Under the pieces are notes generated by a model. The model had not been told where the DNA came from, did no database searches, and saw only the letters and a list, made by a program, of their open reading frames with translations. Shown one piece after another: positions 1 to 8,263 of a DNA stretch of 64,000 nucleotides. The stretch spans positions 70,536 to 134,535 of the forward strand of contig CAZEKB010000004.1 in NCBI GenBank assembly GCA_964512225.1. Direction: 5' to 3'. A program made the translations under genes and the position numbers. Within the stretch, counting starts at the first letter, position 1; every line of letters starts with the position of its first letter. The stretch is from CAZEKB01 sp964512225. Lineage in GTDB: Bacteria > Myxococcota_A > UBA796 > UBA9615.

Positions 1-2
1 TG

Positions 3-77
3 GCCGCCATCGAGAACATCCACAACATCTTCTGGGCCACCAAGGGCCGCACGGTGGAGTGGTACACCGCGAGCTGA
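3..77 (+). CDS. sodN: Nickel superoxide dismutase, C-terminal end (partial)
   Basis: Only the last 24 codons are inside the window; the gene enters from the left edge. The frame reads to TGA at 75-77 and contains IFWATKG. NiSOD enzymes end in a very similar helix with the signature IFWxTK. The N-terminal nickel hook is not visible, so the assignment rests on this tail and on the maturation protease gene that overlaps its stop codon. NiSOD converts superoxide to hydrogen peroxide and oxygen. Confidence 0.7.
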   Translation, partial: AAIENIHNIFWATKGRTVEWYTAS

Positions 78-409
78 GCAGCTCGCCCCGGGAGCTCCTG
101 CTCTGGGTCCTGCGCCGTCGCCGTCGGGTGCGGGTCGCGGGTCCGAGCATGGCCCCTTCGTTGCGCCCCGGAGACCACGTGCTCGTGGACCCCGGGGCGT
201 TTCGCCGTTCGGGGCCCGCGGTGGGCGACGTCGTGCTCGCTCGACACCCCCACGAACCCGAGCGTCGCGTGATCAAGCGGGTGGCGGCGGTGTCCGAGGC
301 GGGGATCGAGCTGCGGGGCGACAACCCCGACCTCAGCGCGGATTCGAGGGACTACGGCCCCGTCGAGCGGTCCGCGGTGCTCGGGAAAGTGGTCGCGCGC
401 TTCCCGTGA
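59..409 (+). CDS. sodX: Nickel-type superoxide dismutase maturation protease (S26/S24 family)
   Basis: This 116-residue protein is a soluble-type signal peptidase homologue that would cut the leader from pro-NiSOD so that the nickel hook is exposed. The catalytic serine lies in GPSMAPSL (Ser30) and the general-base lysine in RRVIKRV (Lys73). A late family box GDNPDLSADSRDYGPV follows at about 87-102. Unlike housekeeping LepB it is short and has no clear membrane anchor, which fits the NiSOD protease family. The GTG start at 59 overlaps the sodN stop by 19 nt, which suggests translational coupling. The sodN-sodX pairing supports both assignments. Confidence 0.88.
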   Translation: MVHRELSSSPRELLLWVLRRRRRVRVAGPSMAPSLRPGDHVLVDPGAFRRSGPAVGDVVLARHPHEPERRVIKRVAAVSEAGIELRGDNPDLSADSRDYGPVERSAVLGKVVARFP

Positions 410-413
410 GGTC

Positions 414-419
414 TATGCT
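414..419 (+). promoter_or_regulatory. TANNNT-type -10 box of a probably leaderless gene
   Basis: TATGCT ends 6 nt before the ATG at 426. With normal spacing the transcript would start at the ATG itself. No Shine-Dalgarno is visible between the sodX stop and this ATG. The same hexamer and spacing occur before the gene starting at 6094 on the other strand. Confidence 0.5.
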
Positions 420-425
420 CCCGCC

Positions 426-1142
426 ATGAACAGACCCATACCTTCCCTCCTCCTGGCGGCCGCGGCCGCCTCTCTGGTCGCCTGCGAGGGCAGCGGAGTG
501 CTGGGCCGCATCGAGACGGTCGAGGACCTGCGCGACGAGTGCGAGCAGCAGGTGCCCCGGGAGATCGAGTTCGACCTGCACTTCGAGCGCACGCAGGGCT
601 GCAACTGGGGACGCGACGGCAACGACGAGGCGACGTCGGGGTTCGTGGCCGCCCGCACCGAGCAGAGCATCTCCATCGACATCCCCACGGGCGGGGTCGT
701 CTGCGGGCTCGACTTCGACTTCGCGGGCCTCGACCCGAGCTTCGAGCAGGAGATGACGTACGACGATCACTTCCTGCTCAACTTCAACGGCATCGTCCTC
801 GCGGCCAGCTACGGCGAGATGGTCACGTACTTCGACACGGTCGACTCGCTCGCGCTGTACGACTGGGAGGAGCTCAAGGGCTTCCCCATCGACGAGCACG
901 GAGAGATCCCCGACTACTGCGTGGGCGAGGACGAGGGCCTCTCCGAGTGCACGATCCCGGAGTCGGAGACCCCCGGTCCGATCTCGCTCGCGTTCGGCGG
1001 CACCCTGGTCGACCGCATGTCGTTCCTGGCCCTCGAGAGCGGCGAGTACTCGTTCCAGTTCATCGCCACCGGGGACGACAACGAGACCGACTGCTACCAC
1101 GAGGACTTCGATTTCACGGTCGCGGCGCCCGTGATCCAGTAA
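426..1142 (+). CDS. Predicted lipoprotein of unknown function
   Basis: I do not recognise a family. The 238-residue product starts with a lipoprotein signal ending LVAC, with Cys20 as the likely lipidated residue. The mature part is acidic and contains several cysteines spread through it (for example near GCNWG, GVVCGLDF, YCVGEDEG and DCYHED), which would suit disulfides in the periplasm or on the surface. It follows sodX by 16 nt but appears to have its own leaderless promoter, so it need not belong to the sodNX operon. The next gene downstream is also exported. Confidence 0.7.
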   Translation: MNRPIPSLLLAAAAASLVACEGSGVLGRIETVEDLRDECEQQVPREIEFDLHFERTQGCNWGRDGNDEATSGFVAARTEQSISIDIPTGGVVCGLDFDFAGLDPSFEQEMTYDDHFLLNFNGIVLAASYGEMVTYFDTVDSLALYDWEELKGFPIDEHGEIPDYCVGEDEGLSECTIPESETPGPISLAFGGTLVDRMSFLALESGEYSFQFIATGDDNETDCYHEDFDFTVAAPVIQ

Positions 1143-1190
1143 TCTTCCCGGCCGCAAGCCCCCGCCGGGTGCATGCCGCGAGAGACGATC

Positions 1191-3265
1191 ATGCGCATTC
1201 CTTCAGTCTTCGCCCTGGCGGCCGCGGCCGTCGTCCTGTCCGCCTGCCCCCAGCGCACGCCGGACCCCGACCCCGACCCCTTGCCCGTCGACGCCGACGG
1301 GGACGGCTCCCCCGAGGGGGTCGACTGCGACGACGACGACCCGGCCAACTTCCCCGGCAACGCCGAGGTGTGCGACGGCGCCGACAACGACTGCGACGAG
1401 GCGCTCGGGCCGGACGAGATCGACGACGATGGCGACGGCGTGACCGAGTGCGACGACGACTGCGACGACGCCCAGGCGGCCGCGTTCCCCGGCAACGAGG
1501 AGATCTGCGACGGGATCGACAACGACTGCGACCCCGCCACGGACGAGAACGGGGACGGCGACGAGGACGGCGTGAGCATCTGCGACGGCGACTGCGACGA
1601 CGCCTCCGCGGAGCGCGTGCCCGGGGCGGGCGAGGTCTGCGACGGGCTCGACAACGACTGCGACGAGACCACCGTGTACGCGGCCGAGGACGTGTGGTCG
1701 GTGCCCGACGGCGAGGTGCAGGAGATCGGGAGCGGCGCGGCGAGCGTCGTCGGCAACATCTTCACGGTCGCGCACGACGTCGAGCTCACGCGCCTGGAGA
1801 CGCGCCTCCGGGACCTCGGCGCGGGCACGTTCAAGGCGGTGGCCTACGCCCGGGAGACGTTCGACGACCCTTGGGAGCTGATCGAGACCGCCGCGATCGA
1901 AGGCGTGGGCACGACGACCGTCGACTGGGTCGGCGCCGACCCCTTCGCCGTCACGCTCACGGGCGGCCTGCAGTGGCTGATCGGGGTGCACGCGACGGGG
2001 GCGTTCGAAGCGGCGACCGAGGACGACGCGGCCGGCCCCGACTGGGGTCAGCGGCTCTACTCTCCCTTCCTCGACGACGCCGGAGCCACGCCTCCGACCG
2101 CGTTCGGCGCGACGCCCGGCATCGGGGGCACGTTCACGATGCGCCTCGTCACCCGCGGCGCGGACGAAGCCGACGCGGACGGGGACGGCTTCGTGGCCTG
2201 CGGGGACGACTGCGACGACGACTCCGCCGAGGCCGCCCCCGGGGGCACGGAGGTGGCCTGCGACCTGCTCGACAACGACTGCGATCCCGGCACGACGGGC
2301 GGGAGTGGTTCGAGGTCCTCAACGCGACCGCGAACGAGCTCGACCTGCACGGCTTCGTGATCCGGGACGAGGGCGACGAGGAGTTCCTGGTGCACCGCTC
2401 GACGGTGGTCGCCGCGGGCGAGCGCGCCGTCTTCGCCGCGGACTCGGACTTCGACGAGAACGGGGGGATCATCCCCGACTTCGAGTTCTACTTCCTGGAC
2501 CTCTCGAACTCCGAGGACGAGCTCCTGCTGGTCTCGCCGCTGGGGGAGGTGGTCGACGCCGTGCGCTGGGACACCGACGCCGACTTCCCGGGCCAGGAGG
2601 GGGGCTCGCTCAGCCTCGACCCCCTGCAGGAGGACGCGGCCTCCAACGACGCCGGAGCGAGCTGGTGCATCGCCCTGTCGGGCGCCTACGGCCTGGGCGA
2701 CGAGGCGGGCACGCCGGGCGCCCCCAACGGCTCCTGCGAAGCGCCCTCCACGCCCGCCATCGCGGGGGACATCCTCGTGACCGAGGTGATGCAGAACCCC
2801 ACGTACGCGTCGGACGCCCACGGCGAGTGGTTCGAGATCTACAACCGCGGCCCGGTCGAGCTGGACCTGGTCGGCTGGCGGTTCGAGGACGACGGGGACG
2901 ACGCCTTCATCGTCACGGGCCCGCTCCCCATCGCCGCGGGCGAGCGCCTCGTGTTCGCGGACAACCGGGACCCCGCGATCAACGGAGAGGTCGCCATCGA
3001 CTACCGCTACGGCGGCAGCATGTCCCTGGGCAACGGCCACGACGCGATCGTGGTCCTGCCCCCGTCGGGTCTCTCGGAGATCGTGCGGCTCGCCTGGGAC
3101 GACGGGGCCACGTTCCCCGACCCCGCGGGCGCGTCGATGACGCTCGACCCGGGCGCCCACACGCTCGAGCTCCACGACCAGGGGGAGTACTGGTGCGTCG
3201 CCACGAACGACCGCGCGCCCTACGACTCGGCCACGCCCGGGGACGCCAACGACAGCTGCCAGTAG
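1191..3265 (+). pseudogene. Lipoprotein with Asp-rich metal-binding motif repeats and lamin-tail domains, reading frame broken
   Basis: The start at 1191 gives a lipoprotein signal ending VVLSAC (Cys19). It is followed by three to four Asp-rich repeats of the CDGxDNDCDx type, a beta-rich middle part, and a further repeat ending DNDCDPGT. Near 2300 the frame breaks. The coding sequence continues in another frame with REWFEVLN, the middle of a lamin-tail domain, and then a complete second lamin-tail domain (ILVTEVMQNP followed by GEWFEIYN) up to TAG at 3263-3265. The first lamin-tail copy lacks its opening strands, so about 70-80 nt plus a frame offset seem to be missing. This could be a real deletion or an assembly collapse. 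An in-frame ATG at 1173 is an alternative start. Confidence 0.65.
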
Positions 3266-3284
3266 CGCGGGCGCGCCGCGACGC

Positions 3285-4133
3285 TCAGGGCGCGACGATC
3301 TCGCGCACCTCGATGGTGGTCACGCCGCGGACCCGGTCGGGGCTCGCGGTGGCGCCGCCGTCGAGCAGCTCGAGCACCATCGCACCGCGCCGGTTGAGCC
3401 GAAGCATCGCGCGCGGGGCCGGGTCCCGGACGAGCTCGCCGGGGAGCTCCCGCGAGGAGTCGCCGGCAACGATCACGACGCTCCCCACGCGCTCCGGAGG
3501 GACGGCCAGACCCACCACCGAGGACAACGCCCACCCCTCGAACCGCGCCTTCTTCTTCGCCCGCTTCGACACCTCGGGGCCGGTGGGTGCCGCCTTGCGC
3601 CCCTCGATCCTCGCGAGCGCCGCCAGGTCGGCGTCGCGGACCTCCACGGGCGAGCCTCCCCCCAGGAGGGTCACGCGGACGCGGTCGTCGGGCGCAGCGT
3701 CGGGCGGAGGGCGCGTCCAGACCTCGACGCTCACCACGTCGGGGAGGAAGGCCGTCGGCGTCGCGAGTCGGCGGCGCACGCCGGGGGGCATCGTGTCGTC
3801 GAGACGGCGGAAGAACCCGAGGGCGGGCGCGCCCCTGCGATCGACGTAGAGCACCGCGTCGTGCTCGGGGTACGTCGTCGCCGGAGTGGGCACGACGAGG
3901 GAGCCGCCGCCGTGGGATCGGGCGCGCAGGATCGCCCAGTCCTCGACCCCGGGCGACACCAGGGAGGACAGCTCCCGGCGCTCGATGGGGTCGGCGAGCC
4001 CGACCGCCACGCCGTCCACGACCAGCTCGAGCCGGCCGGGGCCCGGGGCGCCGTCGGGGGGCCGCTCGGGCGAAGGGGGGGGCCCGCCGCACCCCGCGAG
4101 GGCGAGGACCACGAGCGCGACGGTCGCGCGCAC
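3285..4133 (-). CDS. Predicted lipoprotein of unknown function
   Basis: The 282-residue product begins with a short lipoprotein signal ending LALAGC (Cys15) and a Pro/Gly-rich linker. No family is recognised. It ends 19 nt from the stop of the convergent gene on the plus strand. It lies 32 nt downstream of the beta-propeller lipoprotein gene and is probably co-transcribed with it. No separate promoter or strong ribosome site is evident. Confidence 0.65.
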   Translation of the reverse strand: MRATVALVVLALAGCGGPPPSPERPPDGAPGPGRLELVVDGVAVGLADPIERRELSSLVSPGVEDWAILRARSHGGGSLVVPTPATTYPEHDAVLYVDRRGAPALGFFRRLDDTMPPGVRRRLATPTAFLPDVVSVEVWTRPPPDAAPDDRVRVTLLGGGSPVEVRDADLAALARIEGRKAAPTGPEVSKRAKKKARFEGWALSSVVGLAVPPERVGSVVIVAGDSSRELPGELVRDPAPRAMLRLNRRGAMVLELLDGGATASPDRVRGVTTIEVREIVAP

Positions 4134-4165
4134 GGACGAGGAGCGGTCCAGCAGCCGGACCCGGC

Positions 4166-6094
4166 CTAGAAGGGGGTCGCGAGGTCGGCGTGGCCCTCGT
4201 CGAGGCTGGGCACGGTCCGGCCGGTCCCGCCCGCGGCGGGGTTGTCGATCACGGTGTCGTCCGCGAGCGAGCGCCGCTCGACGACCTCGTTGTCGTGGCT
4301 GAACAGCCAGTAGGTATCTCCGGTGAACCGCACCGCGCGGTAGTTTCCGCCCCCTTCCCCGGACGATTCGACCTGCGTCCAGGCTCCCCCGGCCGGGTCG
4401 TAGACGTCGAGCCGTTCATCGTCCCGGATCCAGTACAGGCGCCCGTCGGGGCCGAAGGTGAGATCGGTCGTATACCCGTCCTCGTCCGGGCTGCCCGGCA
4501 CGACGGAGACCGCGCCGCTCGCGATCTCGACCACGCGCAGCTGGTCGGTGAGCGCGTCGTCCACGTCGATGTACACCCGCGTACCGTCCTGCGAGATCGT
4601 GGCCGCGCTCAGCCGCGCGCCGAGCTCGGACACGTCGAAGGGGCTGCCTGCGGCCTCGCCGCCGGGCACGACCGTCATCGTGGTCGTGTCGATTGCGTAG
4701 AACTTGCCGTGTGTGTCGGCCGTCGGGTCCCCGTAGGACGAGCTGTAGACGGCGACCGCGACCGCGCCGAGCGAGCCGTCGGCCGAGAGCTTGATCGGCC
4801 GGCCCTGCGCCTCGCTCAGGCCGGTGAGCAGGACGGCGCGGCCGACCTCCGTCATGGTCGCGCGCTCGAGCTTGACCACCTCGATCGTGCCCGCGCCGTC
4901 GCCGTCGTAGTCGCTCGTCGAGCACTCGTAGGTGTGCGCGTTCCCGGTGAGCACGGCATAGAGGTGCTCTTCGTCCGGGGAGAGCGTCACCCCACGGATG
5001 AACCCGAGGTCGCCGGTCCCGTCGTGCGCGATGCCCCCGCCGCCCGTGATCAGGGACGAGCCGATCGAGAGCGTCAGGGTCGTCAGGTCCACCGCGACGA
5101 CGCCCGGCTGGTTGCGGCTGCCGTAGTAGGCGGTGCGGCCGTCGGAGGTGACGACGCCGTGCATCATCATGCTGTGGTCGCCGCTCCAGGTCATCGAGTC
5201 GTTGTCGAGGTTCGTGTACAGCCCGGTGCCGCCGCCGTCGAAGGCGCGCAGATCTCCGGCGTAGTAGTCCGTGGCCCCGAAGATGAGCGGGTGGTTCACG
5301 AACAGCAGCTCGATCGTGACGACGCTCTGGGGCGGGTCGTGCACCTGCAGGGTCATGGCCCGCGTCGCGGCCACGTCGATGCCCGCGTTCCCCAGGAACT
5401 CGAAGGCGTCGCCCGCGTAGTCGCCGTCCCCGCCGACGGTGCCGCCGCTGATCGACGTGGCGACCGCCTTGACGTTGAACAGGATGCGGTGGTGCCCGTT
5501 GACGACGTCGATGGGCAGGTTCCAGACGAGCGCGGAGTCCTGCACGCCGGGCCCGGTGGGCGTCAGGGTGAGGTGCGTGGGTTGTTCGACGACGACGATG
5601 TCGCCGGTGCTCGGGTCGAACGTGATGGTGGCGGTCTGCGGCGCGTAGTCCATGTCGACCGTCGCGACGTTCGACGGATCCGCGTCGTCGACGTCGTTGA
5701 ACGCGATGACCCGGTAGTCCACCGGACCGCCGATCACCGTCGTGTCGGAGAAGGTCGTCGCGTCCGCCTCGGCGGTCCCTACCTCGCTCCACGCCTCGAA
5801 CCCGGTGATCGAACGCTCGACGCGGAAGCCGGTCTCGTTGTCGGCGTTGTCGGTCCAGGTGAGATCGACCTGCGAGGGGGAGACCGCGCTCCCGCTCAGA
5901 TCACTCGCGGCCTCGGGCACGGTGGGGACGGCGTCGTCGTCGTCGACCGCGTCGTCGTCGTCGACCGCGTCGTCGTCGTCGGTGGCGTCGTCGTCGTCGG
6001 TGACCGAGGAGTCGTCGTCGTCCGTCTCCGGGCAGCCCGCGAACAGGAGGAGGGTGACGGCGGGGAGGGTGAAGAAGCGAGAGATTCGACTCAT
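4166..6094 (-). CDS. Lipoprotein with fibronectin type III domain and beta-propeller-like repeats
   Basis: The 642-residue product has a lipoprotein signal ending LLFAGC (Cys21). An extreme acidic linker of repeated DDDDAV units follows (residues 25-56), then a fibronectin type III domain at about 58-150 (DLTWTDNADNETGFRVER). The remainder is rich in blade-like segments (VVAVDLTTLTL, SPDEEHLYAVL, FGPDGRLYWI) as in YncE or seven-bladed propeller proteins. It is probably displayed on the cell surface. The ATG at 6094 sits 6 nt after a TATGCT box, so it may be translated from a leaderless message. Its ligand cannot be told from the sequence. Confidence 0.75.
   Translation of the reverse strand: MSRISRFFTLPAVTLLLFAGCPETDDDDSSVTDDDDATDDDDAVDDDDAVDDDDAVPTVPEAASDLSGSAVSPSQVDLTWTDNADNETGFRVERSITGFEAWSEVGTAEADATTFSDTTVIGGPVDYRVIAFNDVDDADPSNVATVDMDYAPQTATITFDPSTGDIVVVEQPTHLTLTPTGPGVQDSALVWNLPIDVVNGHHRILFNVKAVATSISGGTVGGDGDYAGDAFEFLGNAGIDVAATRAMTLQVHDPPQSVVTIELLFVNHPLIFGATDYYAGDLRAFDGGGTGLYTNLDNDSMTWSGDHSMMMHGVVTSDGRTAYYGSRNQPGVVAVDLTTLTLSIGSSLITGGGGIAHDGTGDLGFIRGVTLSPDEEHLYAVLTGNAHTYECSTSDYDGDGAGTIEVVKLERATMTEVGRAVLLTGLSEAQGRPIKLSADGSLGAVAVAVYSSSYGDPTADTHGKFYAIDTTTMTVVPGGEAAGSPFDVSELGARLSAATISQDGTRVYIDVDDALTDQLRVVEIASGAVSVVPGSPDEDGYTTDLTFGPDGRLYWIRDDERLDVYDPAGGAWTQVESSGEGGGNYRAVRFTGDTYWLFSHDNEVVERRSLADDTVIDNPAAGGTGRTVPSLDEGHADLATPF
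5927..6022 (-). repeat. 18-bp tandem repeat encoding DDDDAV units
   Basis: Three consecutive DDDDAV units are preceded by the related DDDDSSVT and DDDDAT units. They are encoded by near-identical 18-bp repeats made of GAC codons. They form the acidic tether between the lipidated cysteine and the first folded domain. Copy number is likely to vary between strains. Confidence 0.8.
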
Positions 6095-6100
6095 GCGCCC

Positions 6101-6106
6101 AGCATA
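6101..6106 (-). promoter_or_regulatory. TANNNT-type -10 box, leaderless start of the 6094 gene
   Basis: On the minus strand this reads TATGCT and ends exactly 6 nt before the ATG at 6094. It is the same hexamer and spacing as at 414-419. No -35 element or Shine-Dalgarno stands out. Confidence 0.5.
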
Positions 6107-6195
6107 CTGCCGCGCAGAGAAGGACCCAACACCGGATCCGGACCGCCCGCCCGCCCGACCGTGGCCTGCGTCAAGGCGGCGTGGTCCGGCGGGAG

Positions 6196-6201
6196 TAGGA
6201 T
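6196..6201 (+). promoter_or_regulatory. TANNNT-type -10 box, leaderless start of the MgtC/DUF4010 gene
   Basis: TAGGAT ends 6 nt before the GTG at 6208. No Shine-Dalgarno is visible, which fits a transcript starting at the GTG. Confidence 0.42.
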
Positions 6202-6207
6202 CGGGTC

Positions 6208-7488
6208 GTGGAGTCCGTGACCGCCCTCACCGAGGTGTTTCGAGACCTCGGCATCGCCCTGCTCATCGGCGCGCTGATCGGGGCAGAGCGAGGCCACGCG
6301 GGCTCCCGGGACGACGAGCAGCTGCTCGGGCTGCGCACCTTCATCCTCGTGGCCGAAGCGGGCGCCGTGGCCGCGTTGCTGTCGGTCTGGATGGACGCGC
6401 CCTCGGTGTTCGTGGGCGCGCTGGTCGGCATGATGGGGCTGGTGGCCGTCAGCTACTGGAGCATGGTCCGCAAGTACCCCCAGGCGGTGGGCTTGACGAC
6501 GGAGGTCGCGGCCGTCGTCGTCTTCTTGCTGGGCGCCTCGGTGGTGGTCACCGACCCCGAGGTGCCGGTCGCGCTCGCCATCGTCACGGGCCTCGTTCTC
6601 GCCCTCAAGGACCCCCTGCACGCCGGGATCGCGCGATTGGGGAACGAGGACATCCTCGCCGCCCTCAAGCTCCTCTCGGCGACGTTCATCGTCTTGCCGC
6701 TGTTGCCTCGCGAGCCGATCGACCCGTGGGGAGCGCTCAACCTCTACTCGCTGTGGTGGCTGGTCATCCTCATCGCGAGCATCTCCCTGGTGGGCTACGT
6801 GGGTGTGCGGTGGCTGGGGGCGAGGAGGGGCACGCTGCTCACGGCCCTCTTCGGGGGCCTCGTATCGTCCACCGCGGTGACCCTCGCGCTCGCCCGGCGC
6901 AGCGCCGACGCACCCGTCCTGTCGCGGGCGATCGCGGCGGGCGTATTGGTGGCCTGGACCACGATGGCGGTGCGGGTCGTCGTGGAGGTGGCCGTCGTCG
7001 CTCCGTCGCTCGTATCGGCGGTCGTCCTCCCCCTGGGCGGGATGACGGTCGCCGGTGGCATCGGCGCGAGGGTCGCGTGGCGGAGAGCGGCGCTCGACGA
7101 GCGGTCCGAAGGCGCTGAAGAGCTGCTGGTCCGCAATCCGTTCAGCCTCACCGGCGCGCTCAAGATCGGGGCGCTGTTCGCGGTGGTGCTGATCGCGGTC
7201 AAGGCCGCCCAGCTCTACTTGCCGACCTCGGGCATCTACGCCGTCTCGGTGCTCGCGGGACTCACGGACGTCGACGCGATCACCCTGTCTCTGGCGGGCG
7301 CGGTGAAGGCCGGCGAGCTGGCCTCCGTGGTCGCGGTCCGCGGGATCGTCCTCGCGGCCCTGGCGAACACGGCGACCAAGCTCGGGCTCATCGTCTACCT
7401 GGGCGACCGGACCCTGGCAAAGACCGTGGCCCTCTGGACCGTCGTCATGGCCGTCGCCACGGTGCCCGGGACGATCCTGCTCCAGTGA
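6208..7488 (+). CDS. MgtC/SapB and DUF4010 domain membrane protein
   Basis: The 426-residue, very hydrophobic protein has about a dozen membrane segments. The N-terminal third matches the MgtC/SapB family (GIALLIGALIGAERG near residues 14-28, then GLRTFILVAEAG). The C-terminal half matches DUF4010, with GLVSSTAVTLALARR at about 215. Proteins with this layout occur widely in Proteobacteria; their transported substrate or partner is not established. The GTG start is chosen because it is the first in-frame start and sits 6 nt after a TAGGAT box. It is divergent from the propeller lipoprotein gene. Confidence 0.85.
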   Translation: MESVTALTEVFRDLGIALLIGALIGAERGHAGSRDDEQLLGLRTFILVAEAGAVAALLSVWMDAPSVFVGALVGMMGLVAVSYWSMVRKYPQAVGLTTEVAAVVVFLLGASVVVTDPEVPVALAIVTGLVLALKDPLHAGIARLGNEDILAALKLLSATFIVLPLLPREPIDPWGALNLYSLWWLVILIASISLVGYVGVRWLGARRGTLLTALFGGLVSSTAVTLALARRSADAPVLSRAIAAGVLVAWTTMAVRVVVEVAVVAPSLVSAVVLPLGGMTVAGGIGARVAWRRAALDERSEGAEELLVRNPFSLTGALKIGALFAVVLIAVKAAQLYLPTSGIYAVSVLAGLTDVDAITLSLAGAVKAGELASVVAVRGIVLAALANTATKLGLIVYLGDRTLAKTVALWTVVMAVATVPGTILLQ

Positions 7489-7656
7489 GCATCCGCGGGT
7501 CGTGGGGGAAGCGCGAGACCGTTCGGCTCGACCCGTGAAAGCCACCCCTGGAGTTGGAGTTGGAGCACTGCAGCGGGCGCTCTCCGCGGGAGCTCGCGAA
7601 GGAGTTCGAGCCGATCAAACCGTCCAGGTGTCCACGTAATCGGGTCGCCGAGACAG

Positions 7657-7685
7657 TTGATTTCTCGCATCGGGACTTTTATAGT
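7657..7685 (+). promoter_or_regulatory. Sigma-70-like promoter of the nucleotidyltransferase/winged-helix pair
   Basis: TTGATT at 7657-7662 and TATAGT at 7680-7685 are separated by 17 bp, the best consensus match in the window apart from the tRNA promoter. The surrounding 40 bp is distinctly richer in A and T than its neighbourhood. The -10 box ends 6 nt before the ATG at 7692, so the message would be leaderless. There is no Shine-Dalgarno. Confidence 0.7.
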
Positions 7686-7691
7686 CTCGTA

Positions 7692-8263
7692 ATGCTGAGC
7701 CTCGACTCATTGGAGTATGCCCTCCAGGTCCTGGGCGACTCCTGGACGACCGGAACCTCCGGTTCGACCTGGCCCTGATCGGCGGGGGTGCCCTCCTGCT
7801 CGTGGGTGCGATCAGCCGGCCGACGAAGGACCTGGACGTCGTCGCACTCGTCGAGTCCGGCGCCCTGCGCCGCGCGGAGCCGTTCCCCCCTGGGCTGCAG
7901 ACCGCGGTCGAGGACGTCGCCCGCGCGCTGGGTCTCCCGCCGGACTGGCTCAACCCGGGGCCCGCGGCGTTGTTGGACCTGGGTCTTCCGTCGGGCTTCC
8001 TCGCGCGCGCCGAGACCCGGTACTTCGGCTCGCTGACCATCCGACTGGCTTCTCGCGCCGATCAGATCACCTTCAAGCTCTACGCAGCGGTCGACCAGGG
8101 ACCTCAGAGCAAGCACTTCGCGGACCTCGGCAAGCTCGAGCCCACGCGGGGCGAGCTGCTCGACTCGGGGCGATGGTGTCGGACTCACGACCCGTCCGAA
8201 GGGTTCCGCGCGATGCTGGTCCGGGCCCTCGCCGCGCTCGGCGTCGAGGATCCGGATGTCTAG
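7692..8263 (+). pseudogene. Nucleotidyltransferase-fold protein (DUF6036/AbiEii-like), one-base frame break
   Basis: ATG 7692 opens a frame reading LDSLEYALQVLGD and then loses homology. From about 7740 the next frame reads LLDDRNLRFDLALIGGGALL, continuing LVGAISRPTKDLDVVAL to TAG at 8261-8263. One extra base near 7739 joins the two into a protein of about 190 residues. GGGALLLVG plus DLD is the nucleotidyltransferase signature (G[GS] followed by DxD) seen in antitoxin/abortive-infection type enzymes. If translation starts only at GTG 7802, the glycine motif is lost. The break may be a sequencing error or a true inactivation. The partner gene overlaps its end by 8 nt. Confidence 0.7.

Noticed and set aside
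539..2300. Long open frame in the second plus frame across the lipoprotein gene and the repeat gene
   Set aside because: It is Arg/Gly/Pro-rich shadow coding of the GC-rich genes in the other frame. Only its part after about 2300 is real, as the continuation of the broken repeat/lamin-tail gene.
7604..7612. GTTCGAGCC, identical to part of the tRNA-Lys T-arm, as a left attachment site of the island
   Set aside because: Nine bases in a GC-rich background are too few, and the flanks do not continue the match.
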